Counted from the first letter of the stretch, positions 52,380-62,638 are shown. The stretch: 64,000 bases of DNA from Chitinophaga chungangae (GCF_017742215.1 NZ_JAGHKP010000003.1:248001-312000), one strand, 5' to 3'. The notes: generated by a model not told the origin, from the letters alone. Program-made: numbers and translations.

Positions 52380-53369
52380 CTATTCTCTTCTTTCTGCCTG
52401 TTGCAGCAATACGGCCGCCAAATGCCGGGAGATCGCATAGCCGCAAAGCTTGTCCAGCCAGAAAAATTCCCCCGCCGCATTCACCTCCAGGAAATAATAT
52501 TTCCCCTCCGGCGTCAGCACCAGGTCGATAGCGCCGTAATTCAGCCCGTAAATGTCCATCATCTGCAAAAGGCCTGCCTTCACCTTCTCCGGCAGCTCAT
52601 ACGGCCGCCAGTCTTCCACCAGCGCCGCGCCTTCCTTACGCCAGTCGGTCTGCGCATCGGGCAGCTGCTGACTGTCGATCGAAAAAGCGAATATTTCTTT
52701 CCCCACCACCGTTACCCGCAGCTCCAGCGCCTTCGGCAGCTTTTCCTGGAAGGTCATGGGGCAATAAGCGAGCTGCTGCAGCTGTTCGAGGTGACTGTCG
52801 TTAATTTCGCTGGTAAACACGACGTGCTCGCGCCCTTCACGGTAAATGGCGAAGGAGCTTTGCATTTTTGCGACGATGGGCCTGCCGGTGGCTTCCATAA
52901 AGGCTTTCAGCCGGGCGGGGGAATTGGTGATGCAGGTGGCGGGTATCTCCAGCCCGCAATCCGCCGCTATCCGCAGCTGTTCTTCCTTGCTGTCCAGCCG
53001 GCGGTACACGCTGTAACGCTCCAGCTGGAAACAGGGCAGCCCTTCCAGCATGCCGAACAGCGTGCGCCGCACCTCGCCGATGGACGAAGGCAGAAATTCT
53101 TTGTCCAGCACGTTTTCCAGCCCTTTCCCGATGTTGTAGCTCCTGCGGTACCATACGGCCGTTATGTCGCTGAGGGAGTGCGCGTCCTGTTCGTCTTCCA
53201 CCCACAACTGCCAGCGCCCGCCGGAATATTGCGTGGTGAGGCGGCAGGCCAGCGGGTAACGGTCCACGTCGAACCGGACGCTTTCCCCGCCCAGGGCTTT
53301 GATATGTTGTATAACGGAAGTAACGGCCTCGTTGTCTGCCGTATGGGTGATGATCAATACTTTACTCAT
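52380..53369 (-). CDS. Graspetide ATP-grasp ligase, MvdD/MdnC type (ester-forming)
   Basis: A 329-residue ATP-grasp peptide ligase. N-terminus KVLIITHTADNEAVTSVIQHIKALGG with FDVDRYP and AVWYRR is typical of microviridin maturases. The ATP-grasp part shows PIVAKMQSSFAIY, CPMTFQEKLPKALELRVTVVG, IDSQQLPDAQTDWRKEG, LNYGAIDLVLTPEGKYYFLEVNAAGEFFWLD. These stretches agree closely, from memory, with MdnC/MvdD, the enzyme that forms omega-ester (lactone) links between Thr/Ser and Asp/Glu of microviridin precursors. It starts eight bases inside the end of the partner ligase gene, so the two are co-translated. The leader-binding site cannot be checked by eye. Confidence 0.88.
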   Translation of the reverse strand: MSKVLIITHTADNEAVTSVIQHIKALGGESVRFDVDRYPLACRLTTQYSGGRWQLWVEDEQDAHSLSDITAVWYRRSYNIGKGLENVLDKEFLPSSIGEVRRTLFGMLEGLPCFQLERYSVYRRLDSKEEQLRIAADCGLEIPATCITNSPARLKAFMEATGRPIVAKMQSSFAIYREGREHVVFTSEINDSHLEQLQQLAYCPMTFQEKLPKALELRVTVVGKEIFAFSIDSQQLPDAQTDWRKEGAALVEDWRPYELPEKVKAGLLQMMDIYGLNYGAIDLVLTPEGKYYFLEVNAAGEFFWLDKLCGYAISRHLAAVLLQQAERRE

Positions 53370-54324
53370 TATTGATGCGGTTGACGAGTTTTTCCGCGAT
53401 AGTGGCCGCTATGGGGAACCCGAGATATTTTTCGAGCATGCCCCATTCGCCCTGGGGGTTCACCTCGAGGAACACGTATTCCCCGTCCGGCTGGAGGATC
53501 ATGTCGATGGCGCCGAATTGCAGGCCCAGCAGGCGCATCATCTCGTCGATCTTGTCTTCGATATGCCTGGGAAGCTGAAAGGCCTCCCACTGGATGAGCG
53601 TGGTGCTGGCCATGCGCCAGTCCGTATGCTCGGGCGCGCGCAGGCTGCCGGTGTAAAAATCGCCATCTATATACACGATCCGCAGCTCGCGGTCTTTGGG
53701 GATATACTCCTGCAGTATCATGGGGCAGGCGGAAAGCGATTCCAGCATGGGCACGTCTTCCTTGCGCAGCCGCGTGGTGGGGAAGAAGTCGCCGCGGCCC
53801 TCCATGGTTTTGGACAATGCGCCGTGCAGTTTTACCACCACGTCGCCCTGGTGGTCGTCGTAAAACCGGATGGCGTCTTCGGCATGATTGCTGAAAAGCG
53901 TTTGCGGCACCCGCATGCCCGAAGCCTGCGCCGCGGAAAGCTGCAGCAGTTTGTTGCCGCCCACGGCATGGTCGAGGTCTATCCGGTTGATCCAGGGCAC
54001 GTCGAGCGCATCGAGGAAAATATGGAGGGAAGTGTTGTATTCTTTGAGAAAAGCCGGCACATAGGCCGGGTCCAGCGAAGGCGGCACCTGCAAGGCCCAG
54101 AGCTTGCGGTACCAAACGCCCGTTATGTCGCGGGCGTCTATCACCTGGCTGCCGCATTGCAGCTGGTACTGGGGGCCGGAAGGCGTAAGGCGGTACCGGA
54201 GGCGGTAACGGCTGCCAAATTCGTCTGAATTAAATCGGAAAGCGGTGTGCCCGAACTGCTGCAATTGCTGCTGCACCAGGTCGATGGTGTATGTATCCTG
54301 CGAATGCGTTATGCAAAGAATCAT
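53362..54324 (-). CDS. Graspetide ATP-grasp ligase, MvdC/MdnB type (amide-forming)
   Basis: A 320-residue ATP-grasp ligase related to its neighbour. N-terminus MILCITHSQDTYTIDLVQQQLQQFG, FNSDEFG and GVWYRKLW are followed by VVVKLHGAL, CPMILQEYIPKDRELRIVYIDG, and LGLQFGAIDMILQPDGEYVFLEVNPQGEWGMLE. By comparison with microviridin systems, where two such ligases work in order, this should be the MdnB/MvdC type that closes the Lys-Glu amide after the esters form; the assignment is by similarity and context. ATG 54324 is chosen because MILCITHS is the family N-terminus. It lies 70 bases after the precursor gene. Confidence 0.83.
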   Translation of the reverse strand: MILCITHSQDTYTIDLVQQQLQQFGHTAFRFNSDEFGSRYRLRYRLTPSGPQYQLQCGSQVIDARDITGVWYRKLWALQVPPSLDPAYVPAFLKEYNTSLHIFLDALDVPWINRIDLDHAVGGNKLLQLSAAQASGMRVPQTLFSNHAEDAIRFYDDHQGDVVVKLHGALSKTMEGRGDFFPTTRLRKEDVPMLESLSACPMILQEYIPKDRELRIVYIDGDFYTGSLRAPEHTDWRMASTTLIQWEAFQLPRHIEDKIDEMMRLLGLQFGAIDMILQPDGEYVFLEVNPQGEWGMLEKYLGFPIAATIAEKLVNRINNE

Positions 54325-54393
54325 GAAGCTGGCAAATAAAAACAAGCAACGGCCGTGGCCATTGCTTGCAATGATGAACGAATGCGGGTGGAG

Positions 54394-54579
54394 TTACAGC
54401 AGCCACCATTCCTCATCCCCGTCGGAGGGGTATTTATGCGTCTGATCGGGAACGTCGGACAGCTTGCTGGTCCAGTTATTTTCGAGTGCCTGCTGTTGTT
54501 GTTTTGTGAGTGCGGTTTTCTGCTGGGATTCCAGGAATTGCGCAAAAAACGGCGTCAGTACCTTTTCATTGGGCTTCAT
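54394..54579 (-). CDS. Graspetide (microviridin-type) precursor peptide
   Basis: A 61-residue peptide, MKPNEKVLTPFFAQFLES at the start and DQTHKYPSDGDEEWWLL at the end. PFFAQFLE (10-17) matches the leader helix motif PFFARFLE of microviridin precursors that docks to the ATP-grasp ligases. The core TxKYPSDx(D/E)E is T47-H-K49-Y-P-S52-D53-G-D55-E56-E57. By analogy, esters T47-D53 and S52-D55 and an amide K49-E56 (or E57) are expected. The tail W58-W-L-L61 is not typical. It is the first gene of the run leading to the two ligases. No transporter, protease or acetyltransferase is encoded nearby, so export and leader removal must use genes elsewhere. Confidence 0.9.
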   Translation of the reverse strand: MKPNEKVLTPFFAQFLESQQKTALTKQQQQALENNWTSKLSDVPDQTHKYPSDGDEEWWLL

Positions 54580-54792
54580 ACCTGTTAATGTTTTTAGTGG
54601 TTTAATGGAAGAAATATGGTTACACTTTCATCGGGCTGCATACCGTATTAATTTGTTGAAAATCGATGAATGCAGTAGAAAATGTCCGTTGCTAAAGTTC
54701 CCGGGTTTAATAAGCGGACAATTAAATTAGCATTTTTAAAGGAAAGAAAAAAATCAAATTCAGTATTTTGCCGCCAGAACAAACTCTTTGCT

Positions 54793-55923
54793 TTGAACAT
54801 CGGTTTCGACGCCAAGCGGGCTTTTCAGAACCGCACGGGCCTGGGCAATTACAGCCGCACGCTGGTCAATTCGCTGGCGGAGTATTATCCCCAGCATCAT
54901 TATTTCCTGTTCGCGCCCAAACTCAAGCCGTTGTTCAGGCCTGCCGGCGGAATGAGCACCATTCTGCCCCAAAAGCCCCACCATCGCTGGCTTAAACCGG
55001 TATGGCGCAGCCGCTGGGTGGTGAAAGACCTGCAGCAGCATCGTATAGGCGTATATCACGGGCTCAGCGCCGAACTGCCTTTCGGCATCCACAAAAGCGG
55101 CGTGGCCAGCACCGTTACCATGCACGACCTGATCTTCGAGCGTTACCCGAAACAATACAATCCCATCGACGTATACACCTACCGCCGCAAGGCCGTGTAT
55201 GCCTGCCGCGAGGCCAGCCGTGTGATCGCCATCAGCGAACAGACCAAAGCCGACCTCATCGGGTTTTACCGCGTGCCGGAAGAACGCATCAGCGTGTGTT
55301 ACCAGGGCTGCGACCCTTCGTTCGGGCAGCAGCACGCCGCAGACGATGTGGCCGCCATGAAAAAACGATACAACCTGCCCCCCGATTATTTCCTTTATGT
55401 GGGCTCCGTGATAGAACGGAAGAACCTGATGGGCATCGCGCAGGCCATGCGCGCCCTGAAAGGTAAGCTGGACCTGCCTTTGGTAGTGCTCGGCGACGGC
55501 CGCGGGTATAAAAAGGAAGTAAAGGAATACCTCCGCAAAGAAGGGCTGGACCAGCGGGTGATCTGGCTCAACGAAACCCATAAATTCGCTTTTGCCGACC
55601 TGCCGGCGCTTTACCAGGGCGCGGTGGCGCTGTTGTATCCTTCCCTGTTCGAAGGTTTCGGCATCCCCATCCTCGAAGCCCTGTGGAGCCGCACGCCCGT
55701 GATCACCTCCATGGGCTCCTGCTTCGCGGAAACCGGCGGCAATGCCGTGCTGTACGTAGATCCACTGCAGCCCGCTTCCATCGCCGAGGCGATGGAAAAA
55801 GTAACGGGCGACGAAGTGCTGCGGGCAGACATGCAGCAGAAAGGCTTTTTGCACGCGCAGCAGTTTACGCTGGACAAATGCGCCGCCTCCGTGATGAACG
55901 TGTATCAAACTATTGCAACATGA
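54793..55923 (+). CDS. GT4-family glycosyltransferase
   Basis: A 376-residue GT-B glycosyltransferase. The start is set at TTG 54793, giving MNIGFDAKRAFQNRTGLGNYSR, the usual N-terminus of this subfamily; an ATG at 54682 would add 37 non-conserved residues. The C-terminal nucleotide-sugar half has YFLYVGSVIERKNL, VVLGDGRGYKKE and the acid motif SLFEGFGIPILEALW with the E-x7-E pattern. The acceptor is unknown; such enzymes act in capsule, lipid or O-antigen synthesis. It overlaps the next gene by four bases. Confidence 0.8.
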   Translation: MNIGFDAKRAFQNRTGLGNYSRTLVNSLAEYYPQHHYFLFAPKLKPLFRPAGGMSTILPQKPHHRWLKPVWRSRWVVKDLQQHRIGVYHGLSAELPFGIHKSGVASTVTMHDLIFERYPKQYNPIDVYTYRRKAVYACREASRVIAISEQTKADLIGFYRVPEERISVCYQGCDPSFGQQHAADDVAAMKKRYNLPPDYFLYVGSVIERKNLMGIAQAMRALKGKLDLPLVVLGDGRGYKKEVKEYLRKEGLDQRVIWLNETHKFAFADLPALYQGAVALLYPSLFEGFGIPILEALWSRTPVITSMGSCFAETGGNAVLYVDPLQPASIAEAMEKVTGDEVLRADMQQKGFLHAQQFTLDKCAASVMNVYQTIAT

Positions 55924-56492
55924 CCGCTTTCGAAGACGATATCACCCAAAGCCTCGCCGTACTGCGCAATAGCGGCATTATCCTGTACCCGACAGATACC
56001 ATCTGGGGCCTCGGCTGCGACGCGACGGACGAAGCGGCCGTAAAACGCATCTATTCCCTCAAACAGCGCAGCGAAGCCAAAAGCCTCGTGATACTCATGG
56101 CCGATGCGAAAGACCTCGTGCGGTACCTCGCGCATCCGCCGCCAGACATCGAGCAAACCCTCCTGGCGTTCGACCGGCCCACTACCGTTATCTACGAAGG
56201 CGCACTGCACCTGGCGCCCGGCGTGGTGAACCAGGACGGGTCCATCGCCATCCGCATCGTGCAGGACACATTTTGCCGGCATCTCATCAAACGGTTGCGG
56301 AAGCCGCTGGTATCTACTTCCGCCAACATCAGCGGCGAGCCTTCGCCCGCGTTGTTCGCTGAAGTGAGCGACGCCATCCGGAGCGGCGTGGATTATACCG
56401 TGAAGCACCGCCAGCAGGACGGAACGCGCGCCCAACCTTCGCGTATTGTGCGCATCGGCAAAGATGGAGCACTGGAAATCATCCGTAATTGA
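55920..56492 (+). CDS. tsaC: L-threonylcarbamoyladenylate synthase (TsaC/Sua5 family)
   Basis: A 190-residue YrdC-fold enzyme that makes threonylcarbamoyl-AMP for the t6A modification of ANN-decoding tRNAs. Characteristic stretches: NSGIILYPTDTIWGLGCDATDEAAVKRIYSLKQRSEAKSL and PLVSTSANISGEPSPALFAEV. The start is the ATG overlapping the stop of the glycosyltransferase (ATGA). Size is that of TsaC without the Sua5 extra domain. It may share a transcript with the glycosyltransferase. Confidence 0.9.
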   Translation: MTAFEDDITQSLAVLRNSGIILYPTDTIWGLGCDATDEAAVKRIYSLKQRSEAKSLVILMADAKDLVRYLAHPPPDIEQTLLAFDRPTTVIYEGALHLAPGVVNQDGSIAIRIVQDTFCRHLIKRLRKPLVSTSANISGEPSPALFAEVSDAIRSGVDYTVKHRQQDGTRAQPSRIVRIGKDGALEIIRN

Positions 56493-56493
56493 G

Positions 56494-56501
56494 TACTTTT
56501 G
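56494..56501 (+). promoter_or_regulatory. Candidate -7 element (TACTTTTG) for cca
   Basis: Exact TAnnTTTG match 23 bases upstream of the ATG at 56525. Confidence 0.5.
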
Positions 56502-56524
56502 CGCCCTAAACCACTAAAAAGCAT

Positions 56525-57943
<1,419 letters not shown>

Positions 57944-57978
57944 TTTGGTATTTTTGCCATACGCTTAATGTAATTCAT

Positions 57979-58554
57979 ATGCCGGTATTGAAGTTCAGAG
58001 TTTACTGGGAGGAAGATGAGAGTGTCTACAGAGACATTGCGGTAAAGCCTACCCAGAATTTTTTGCAGTTCCATCAAGCCATATTAACCGCTTATGAGTT
58101 TGATTCCAAGCACAAGGCGACTTTTTTCCGTAGCAACGATAACTGGCAGCGCGGCCGGGAAATACTCCTGGAAAAAGACAGCGAGCCCCGCAAAGCCGAG
58201 CCCCTGCTGATGACCGAAACGCCCATCGGCGCCATGGTGAGAGACCCGAACCAGAAATTCATCTATCTCTACGATTACGCCAAAAACTGGACATTCCTGG
58301 TGGAGCTGATCGGTGTGGCGAAAGACGAGAATACCAAGCTCAGCTATCCCGCCTGCGTGCGCAAAGAAGGGCTCGCGCCCAGCCAGTACGGCACCAAAGG
58401 CCTCATCGGCGATAAACTCGTGGAAATGGAAGAAAAATATGATCTGAACCGCGAAGGCATGTCTGAAGACGGCTTTGGCGAAGAAGGAGAAGAAACGGAA
58501 GGTGAAGACGACGGCATGGAAGAAGCCGGCGGCGAAGACGAGAACATGTTTTAA
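57979..58554 (+). CDS. Plasmid pRiA4b ORF-3-like domain protein with acidic tail
   Basis: A 191-residue cytoplasmic protein. The first 150 residues fit the pRiA4b ORF-3-like fold (LKFRVYWEEDESVYRDIAVKPTQNFLQFHQAILTAYEFDSKHKATFF, FIYLYDYAKNWTFLVELIG, YPACVRKEGLAPSQYG). The last 40 residues are almost all Glu, Asp and Gly. The family name comes from plasmids, but Bacteroidota carry it as a chromosomal gene of unknown role, as here between cca and miaA. Confidence 0.8.
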   Translation: MPVLKFRVYWEEDESVYRDIAVKPTQNFLQFHQAILTAYEFDSKHKATFFRSNDNWQRGREILLEKDSEPRKAEPLLMTETPIGAMVRDPNQKFIYLYDYAKNWTFLVELIGVAKDENTKLSYPACVRKEGLAPSQYGTKGLIGDKLVEMEEKYDLNREGMSEDGFGEEGEETEGEDDGMEEAGGEDENMF

Positions 58555-58574
58555 AAGCCCCGCCGGGGGGCTTT
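58554..58574 (+). terminator. GC-rich hairpin after the PF07929-like gene
   Basis: AAAGCCCC pairs with GGGGCTTT around a tight loop directly after the stop codon. There is only a short T stretch in the 3' arm, so strength is uncertain. Confidence 0.5.
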
Positions 58575-58637
58575 CCCGCGCGTATTTACAACAAAAAAGC
58601 ACCAACAGCCTGCGCCATACCGGCAAAGGCTTTTCAT

Positions 58638-59543
58638 ATGAAAAATACGGTTGTGGTACTTGCCGGGCCTACCGCTGTAGGCAAAACGGCCATGGCTATA
58701 CGCCTCGCCGAAAAGCTGGGAACGGAGATCATTTCCGCCGATTCCCGCCAGTGTTACCGCGAACTGAGCATCGGTACCGCTAAGCCCGATGAAACCGAGC
58801 TGCAGGCCGTTCCCCACTATTTTATCAATTCCCATTCCATTGCCGAAGAAGTGAATGCCGCCATGTACGGGCAGCTTGCGCTGCGGTATGCAGACGAGAT
58901 ATTTTCGCGCCAACCCTTCGCCGTCGTAACGGGCGGCACCGGCTTGTACATCCGCGCTTTCCTGGAAGGGATGGACGAAATGCCCCCCGTGCCGGAAGCC
59001 CTGCGGCAGCAGCTGCGGCGGCAATACGAGGAAAAAGGGTTGCCATGGCTGCAGGAAACGCTGCGGGAGAAAGATCCCGCGTTCTACGCGCAGGCGGAGA
59101 TCCACAACCCTCACCGGCTGCTGCGCGCGCTGGAAATATTCGAGGCCACGGGCCGCTCTATCGCCGATTTCCGCTCGGGCGCGAGACAGCAAAGGGATTT
59201 TAACGTGATCAAGGTAGGATTGCAGCTGCCCAAAGAACTGCTGCACGAAAACATCCACCGCCGCGTCGATAAAATGATGGAAACCGGCCTGGTGGAAGAA
59301 GTGCGCAGCGTGCAGGTTTTCCGTGACCACAACGCCCTGCAGACCGTAGGTTACGCCGAGATATTCGATTATTTCGACGGCAAACAAACCCTGCCCCAGG
59401 CCATAGACGCCATCAAAACCCACACCCGCCAATACGCCAAACGCCAGCTCACCTGGTTCCGCCGAGACGCCGGTATGCAATGGTTCGATGCGCGGGAAGG
59501 CGATGCCCTTGAAGCCGCCGTGCTCCGGTCGCTCAAAGCATAA
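58638..59543 (+). CDS. miaA: tRNA dimethylallyltransferase
   Basis: A 301-residue enzyme adding dimethylallyl to A37 of UNN-decoding tRNAs. P-loop AGPTAVGKTAMAIRLAEKLGTEIISADSRQCYRELSIGTAKP is diagnostic (catalytic Asp and Thr included), followed by VVTGGTGLYIRAFLEGMD, DPAFYAQAEIHNPHRLLRALEIFEATGRS, and TVGYAEIFDYFDGKQTL with the tRNA-binding KTHTRQYAKRQLTWFRRD end. Length and motifs are normal. Confidence 0.95.
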   Translation: MKNTVVVLAGPTAVGKTAMAIRLAEKLGTEIISADSRQCYRELSIGTAKPDETELQAVPHYFINSHSIAEEVNAAMYGQLALRYADEIFSRQPFAVVTGGTGLYIRAFLEGMDEMPPVPEALRQQLRRQYEEKGLPWLQETLREKDPAFYAQAEIHNPHRLLRALEIFEATGRSIADFRSGARQQRDFNVIKVGLQLPKELLHENIHRRVDKMMETGLVEEVRSVQVFRDHNALQTVGYAEIFDYFDGKQTLPQAIDAIKTHTRQYAKRQLTWFRRDAGMQWFDAREGDALEAAVLRSLKA

Positions 59544-59688
59544 AAATGAACGTTCACCTGTCCGGTTACGAACAAATTTAAAATTTACGCACTATATAAA
59601 GTAAGTGAATAGAAAAGCACGTCAGTATGGCAAAAAAATTGCGTCCTCAGTCCTCGTTATTTCCGCAATTCTAATCAACTTATCCTGT

Positions 59689-62154
59689 ATGATCCGCAAC
59701 TATCTAAAGACCGCTTTCCGGAATGTATGGAAAAATAAAACCTATGCGCTGATCAATGTGGTGGGGCTTGCCATCGGCATGACGGCCTGCTTTTTTATTT
59801 TCCAGTATACCTGGTTCGAAAGAAGTTATGACCAGTTTCACGACCGGCACGACCGGCTGTACAGGGTGCCCATATCTTACACGGGAAGTTTTGGCGGCGG
59901 CAAGCCGCTGGCTTCCAACCACCCGGCCGTAGGCCCGGCTATGATGGCCGAATTCCCCGAAGTGGAAAACGCGGCCAGGCTGGTGCGTTCGGGTGTTTTT
60001 GTGAAAACCAGCACCTTGTCTTACACAGACGCGAAGGGCAACGTTAAACGGTTTATTGAGCCGGAAAGTTATTTCGCCGATCCTTCTTTCCTGGAAATGT
60101 TCTCTTTCCCGTTCTCAGCGGGCAACGCGGCCACCGCCTTGCAAGACCCCAACAGCATCGTGATCACTTCGTCCATCGCGCGGAAATATTTTGGCGACGA
60201 AGACCCGATATCGAAAGTACTGGAAGTGAACGGCCGCCCGCTGAAGGTTACCGCGGTGCTGAAAGACGTGCCGGAAAACTCGCATGTCCGGTTCAATATC
60301 CTGATCCCCTTAAGCATCATCGATAAAGATTTCGGTTTGAATGAATGGGGCTGGCCAGAATTTTACAATTACGTGCAGCTCAGGCCCGGCGCCGATCCCG
60401 CGAAGGTCGCCGCGCGTTTTCCCGCTTTCATCGATCAACATCTCGGCGCGAAAATGAAAGAGCTGAACTTCCGCTCCCACTTTCATCTTCAACCGGTAAC
60501 AGACATTCACCTCCGCTCCGGATTCACCAACGAGCCGGAAGTGAGCGGCAACGAAAGGACCGTCAATTTTATGATCATCCTCGGTGTTTTCCTGCTCGTT
60601 ATCGCCTGGATCAACTACATCAACCTGAGCACGGCCAAATCGATGGAACGCGCACGGGAAGTAGGCCTCCGCAAAGTGATCGGCGCCACGCGCGTGCAGC
60701 TCGCCCTGCAGTTCATCCTGGAAGCTTTTATCATCAACTTCTTTGCGCTTCTGTTTTCCGCGTTGCTGGTTGTGGCCGCCACGCCGTTTTTTGACGCCTT
60801 TACCGGCAAACAGATCTCCGCCACGTTCGCGCATGCGGGCATGTGGGGCCATTGGTCGCTGTGGGCGGGCTGCCTCGCCGTATTTGTGCTGGGCGCATTG
60901 CAGGTAGGCGCATTCCCGGCATTGGCCCTTTCCGCTTACAAACCCATTACCGTACTGAAAGGAAAAATACAGCTGGCCAAAGGAAGCGTGCCGCTCCGCA
61001 AGGTTTTGGTCGGGTTTCAATTCACGATGTCGATCGTGCTCATTGCCGGCACCGTAACAGTGTACAAACAACTTTCGTACATGCGCAACCAGGATCTTGG
61101 TTACAACCAGGAACAGCTGCTGGTCGTAAAAGCCCCGGCCGTTACGGATTCCACGTTCCAGTCAAAAACGGCGCTGCTGAAAACGCAGCTGGCGCAAAAC
61201 CCTTCGGTAACGGCCATGGCGCCGTCTTCCGAAATCCCCGGCAAACGCATCTTCGCTAATAACTCGATACGCAACGAAGGGCAGGAGAAAGCGCAGAATT
61301 TTATCACTAACCTCCAGGAAATCGACCATGATTTTCTTCCTACCTACCAGATACCGCTGGCCGCCGGTCATAACCTCATGGGAGAACGGGCGGCGAATAT
61401 CTTTGAAGCCAGGCAGGGCAAAGTGCTGGTGAACGAAACGCTGGCAAAACGGCTCGGTTTCCGCGACAACGAAAGCGCATTGGGCAACCGGATCATATTC
61501 GCGTCGTGGTTCGGGGATATTACCGGGGAGATCGTCGGGGTAGTGAAGGATTATCACCAGCGCTCGCTGAAAGATAAAATGAGCCCGATCCTCTATTATT
61601 ACAACAGCATCAGCCCCTGGAACTATTATTCGGTACGGCTAAAAACGGCGGATGCCGCCACGGTGCTGCCTTTTATCGAAGATCGTTTTAAAGCGCTGTT
61701 TCCCGGCAACGCATTCGAAAGTTTTTTCCTCGACGATTATTTTAACCGGCAATACCTGTCAGACCAGCGTTTCGGCAAAATATTCGGCTTTTTTACCGGG
61801 CTCGCGATTTTTGTGGCCTGCCTTGGCCTGATCGGGCTGAGCACCTACAACATCAAGCTGCGCACCAAGGAGATCGGCATCCGCCGGGTGCTGGGCGCCA
61901 CTTCGCAGGGCATTGTGTACCTTTTTTCGAAAGATTTCGTGAAACTCACGCTGATAGCGGCGTTGATAGCCTGCCCGGCGGTGTATTTTTTTGCCGGTCA
62001 ATGGCTGGGCAATTTTGCGTTCCACATTCCGCTCAGCTGGTACATTTTTGTGCTGCCGCCGCTGGCGCTGATGTGCCTTGCCGTGCTGGCCACCGGCATA
62101 CAAAGCCTGAAAGCTTCGCTCGTAAACCCGGTGAAAAGTCTGCGTAATGAATGA
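59689..62154 (+). CDS. FtsX/MacB-type ABC transporter permease
   Basis: An 821-residue inner-membrane protein with duplicated MacB periplasmic core plus FtsX permease units. Helices lie at about 20-40, 285-310, 340-365, 390-410, 435-455 and near the C-terminus; the FtsX-type signature REVGLRKVIGATRVQLALQFILEA occurs once in the first half and KEIGIRRVLGATSQGIVYLFSKDF in the second. ATG 59689 (MIRNYLKTAFRNVWKNKTYALINVVGLAIGM) is the usual start of this Bacteroidota subfamily. No ATPase gene is adjacent, so its partner is encoded elsewhere. The cargo is unknown. Confidence 0.88.
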   Translation: MIRNYLKTAFRNVWKNKTYALINVVGLAIGMTACFFIFQYTWFERSYDQFHDRHDRLYRVPISYTGSFGGGKPLASNHPAVGPAMMAEFPEVENAARLVRSGVFVKTSTLSYTDAKGNVKRFIEPESYFADPSFLEMFSFPFSAGNAATALQDPNSIVITSSIARKYFGDEDPISKVLEVNGRPLKVTAVLKDVPENSHVRFNILIPLSIIDKDFGLNEWGWPEFYNYVQLRPGADPAKVAARFPAFIDQHLGAKMKELNFRSHFHLQPVTDIHLRSGFTNEPEVSGNERTVNFMIILGVFLLVIAWINYINLSTAKSMERAREVGLRKVIGATRVQLALQFILEAFIINFFALLFSALLVVAATPFFDAFTGKQISATFAHAGMWGHWSLWAGCLAVFVLGALQVGAFPALALSAYKPITVLKGKIQLAKGSVPLRKVLVGFQFTMSIVLIAGTVTVYKQLSYMRNQDLGYNQEQLLVVKAPAVTDSTFQSKTALLKTQLAQNPSVTAMAPSSEIPGKRIFANNSIRNEGQEKAQNFITNLQEIDHDFLPTYQIPLAAGHNLMGERAANIFEARQGKVLVNETLAKRLGFRDNESALGNRIIFASWFGDITGEIVGVVKDYHQRSLKDKMSPILYYYNSISPWNYYSVRLKTADAATVLPFIEDRFKALFPGNAFESFFLDDYFNRQYLSDQRFGKIFGFFTGLAIFVACLGLIGLSTYNIKLRTKEIGIRRVLGATSQGIVYLFSKDFVKLTLIAALIACPAVYFFAGQWLGNFAFHIPLSWYIFVLPPLALMCLAVLATGIQSLKASLVNPVKSLRNE

Positions 62155-62190
62155 ACGATTCATTAACTTCGGCCCACAAGAAAACTGTTT

Positions 62191-62553
62191 ATGAATTACG
62201 AAGACTTTGTAAAGAAACACGCCGGTGAAATGGTCGAAAAACTGCTGGCTGAAACGCTCAGCAAAGACGCTTTCGATATCCGCCACGATTACAACGACGA
62301 GGAACAATGGGCCGTTATCACCATGCACACGCTGGAAGACGATAACGAGATCTCCCTGAGAATGTACGGCAGCGACAAATACTGCCTGTATTTCGGGTAC
62401 TACGACGATGAGGATGATTTTCACGAGATACTGCAGCCATTGACGGAGGAAGAAAAAAATGCTGTTCCGAAAGGCCTGCAAAAAGCGATGGAAAAGGTGC
62501 TGGCCGACGAAAGAGGGCTGCGCCTGCCGGGCAATTTCCTGTCAAGGTCGTAA
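62191..62553 (+). CDS. Small acidic protein of unknown function
   Basis: A 120-residue protein with no signal peptide and no motif recognised. It is rich in Asp and Glu, with an alternating pattern suggesting an alpha/beta sandwich (WAVITMHTLEDDNEISLRMYG, YCLYFGYYDDEDDF). It sits alone between the permease gene and a terminator, with normal base composition. A plausible coding gene, function unknown. Confidence 0.65.
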   Translation: MNYEDFVKKHAGEMVEKLLAETLSKDAFDIRHDYNDEEQWAVITMHTLEDDNEISLRMYGSDKYCLYFGYYDDEDDFHEILQPLTEEEKNAVPKGLQKAMEKVLADERGLRLPGNFLSRS

Positions 62554-62570
62554 TGAACTTACCATATTGA

Positions 62571-62596
62571 AACCCGATCTTTTGAGCGGGTTTTTT
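62571..62596 (+). terminator. Rho-independent terminator after the small acidic protein gene
   Basis: AACCCG pairs with CGGGTT around an AT-rich loop, then six T residues. Confidence 0.75.
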
Positions 62597-62638
62597 ATTG
62601 CCTGAATTTTCCCCTACTTTTAAACAAATACCCGGCCT

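Noticed and set aside
54321..54545. Alternative minus-strand frame overlapping the graspetide precursor
   Set aside because: It is out of frame with the precursor and lacks any motif; the 61-residue frame carries both leader and core signatures.
54682..54792. Upstream ATG extension of the GT4 glycosyltransferase
   Set aside because: The extra 37 residues are Lys- and Ser-rich without similarity to the family, whose N-terminus matches the TTG start at 54793.
57979..58554. Mobile-element passenger, suggested by the pRiA4b ORF-3 family name
   Set aside because: No transposase, inverted repeats or target duplications flank it, and it sits among conserved tRNA-processing genes.
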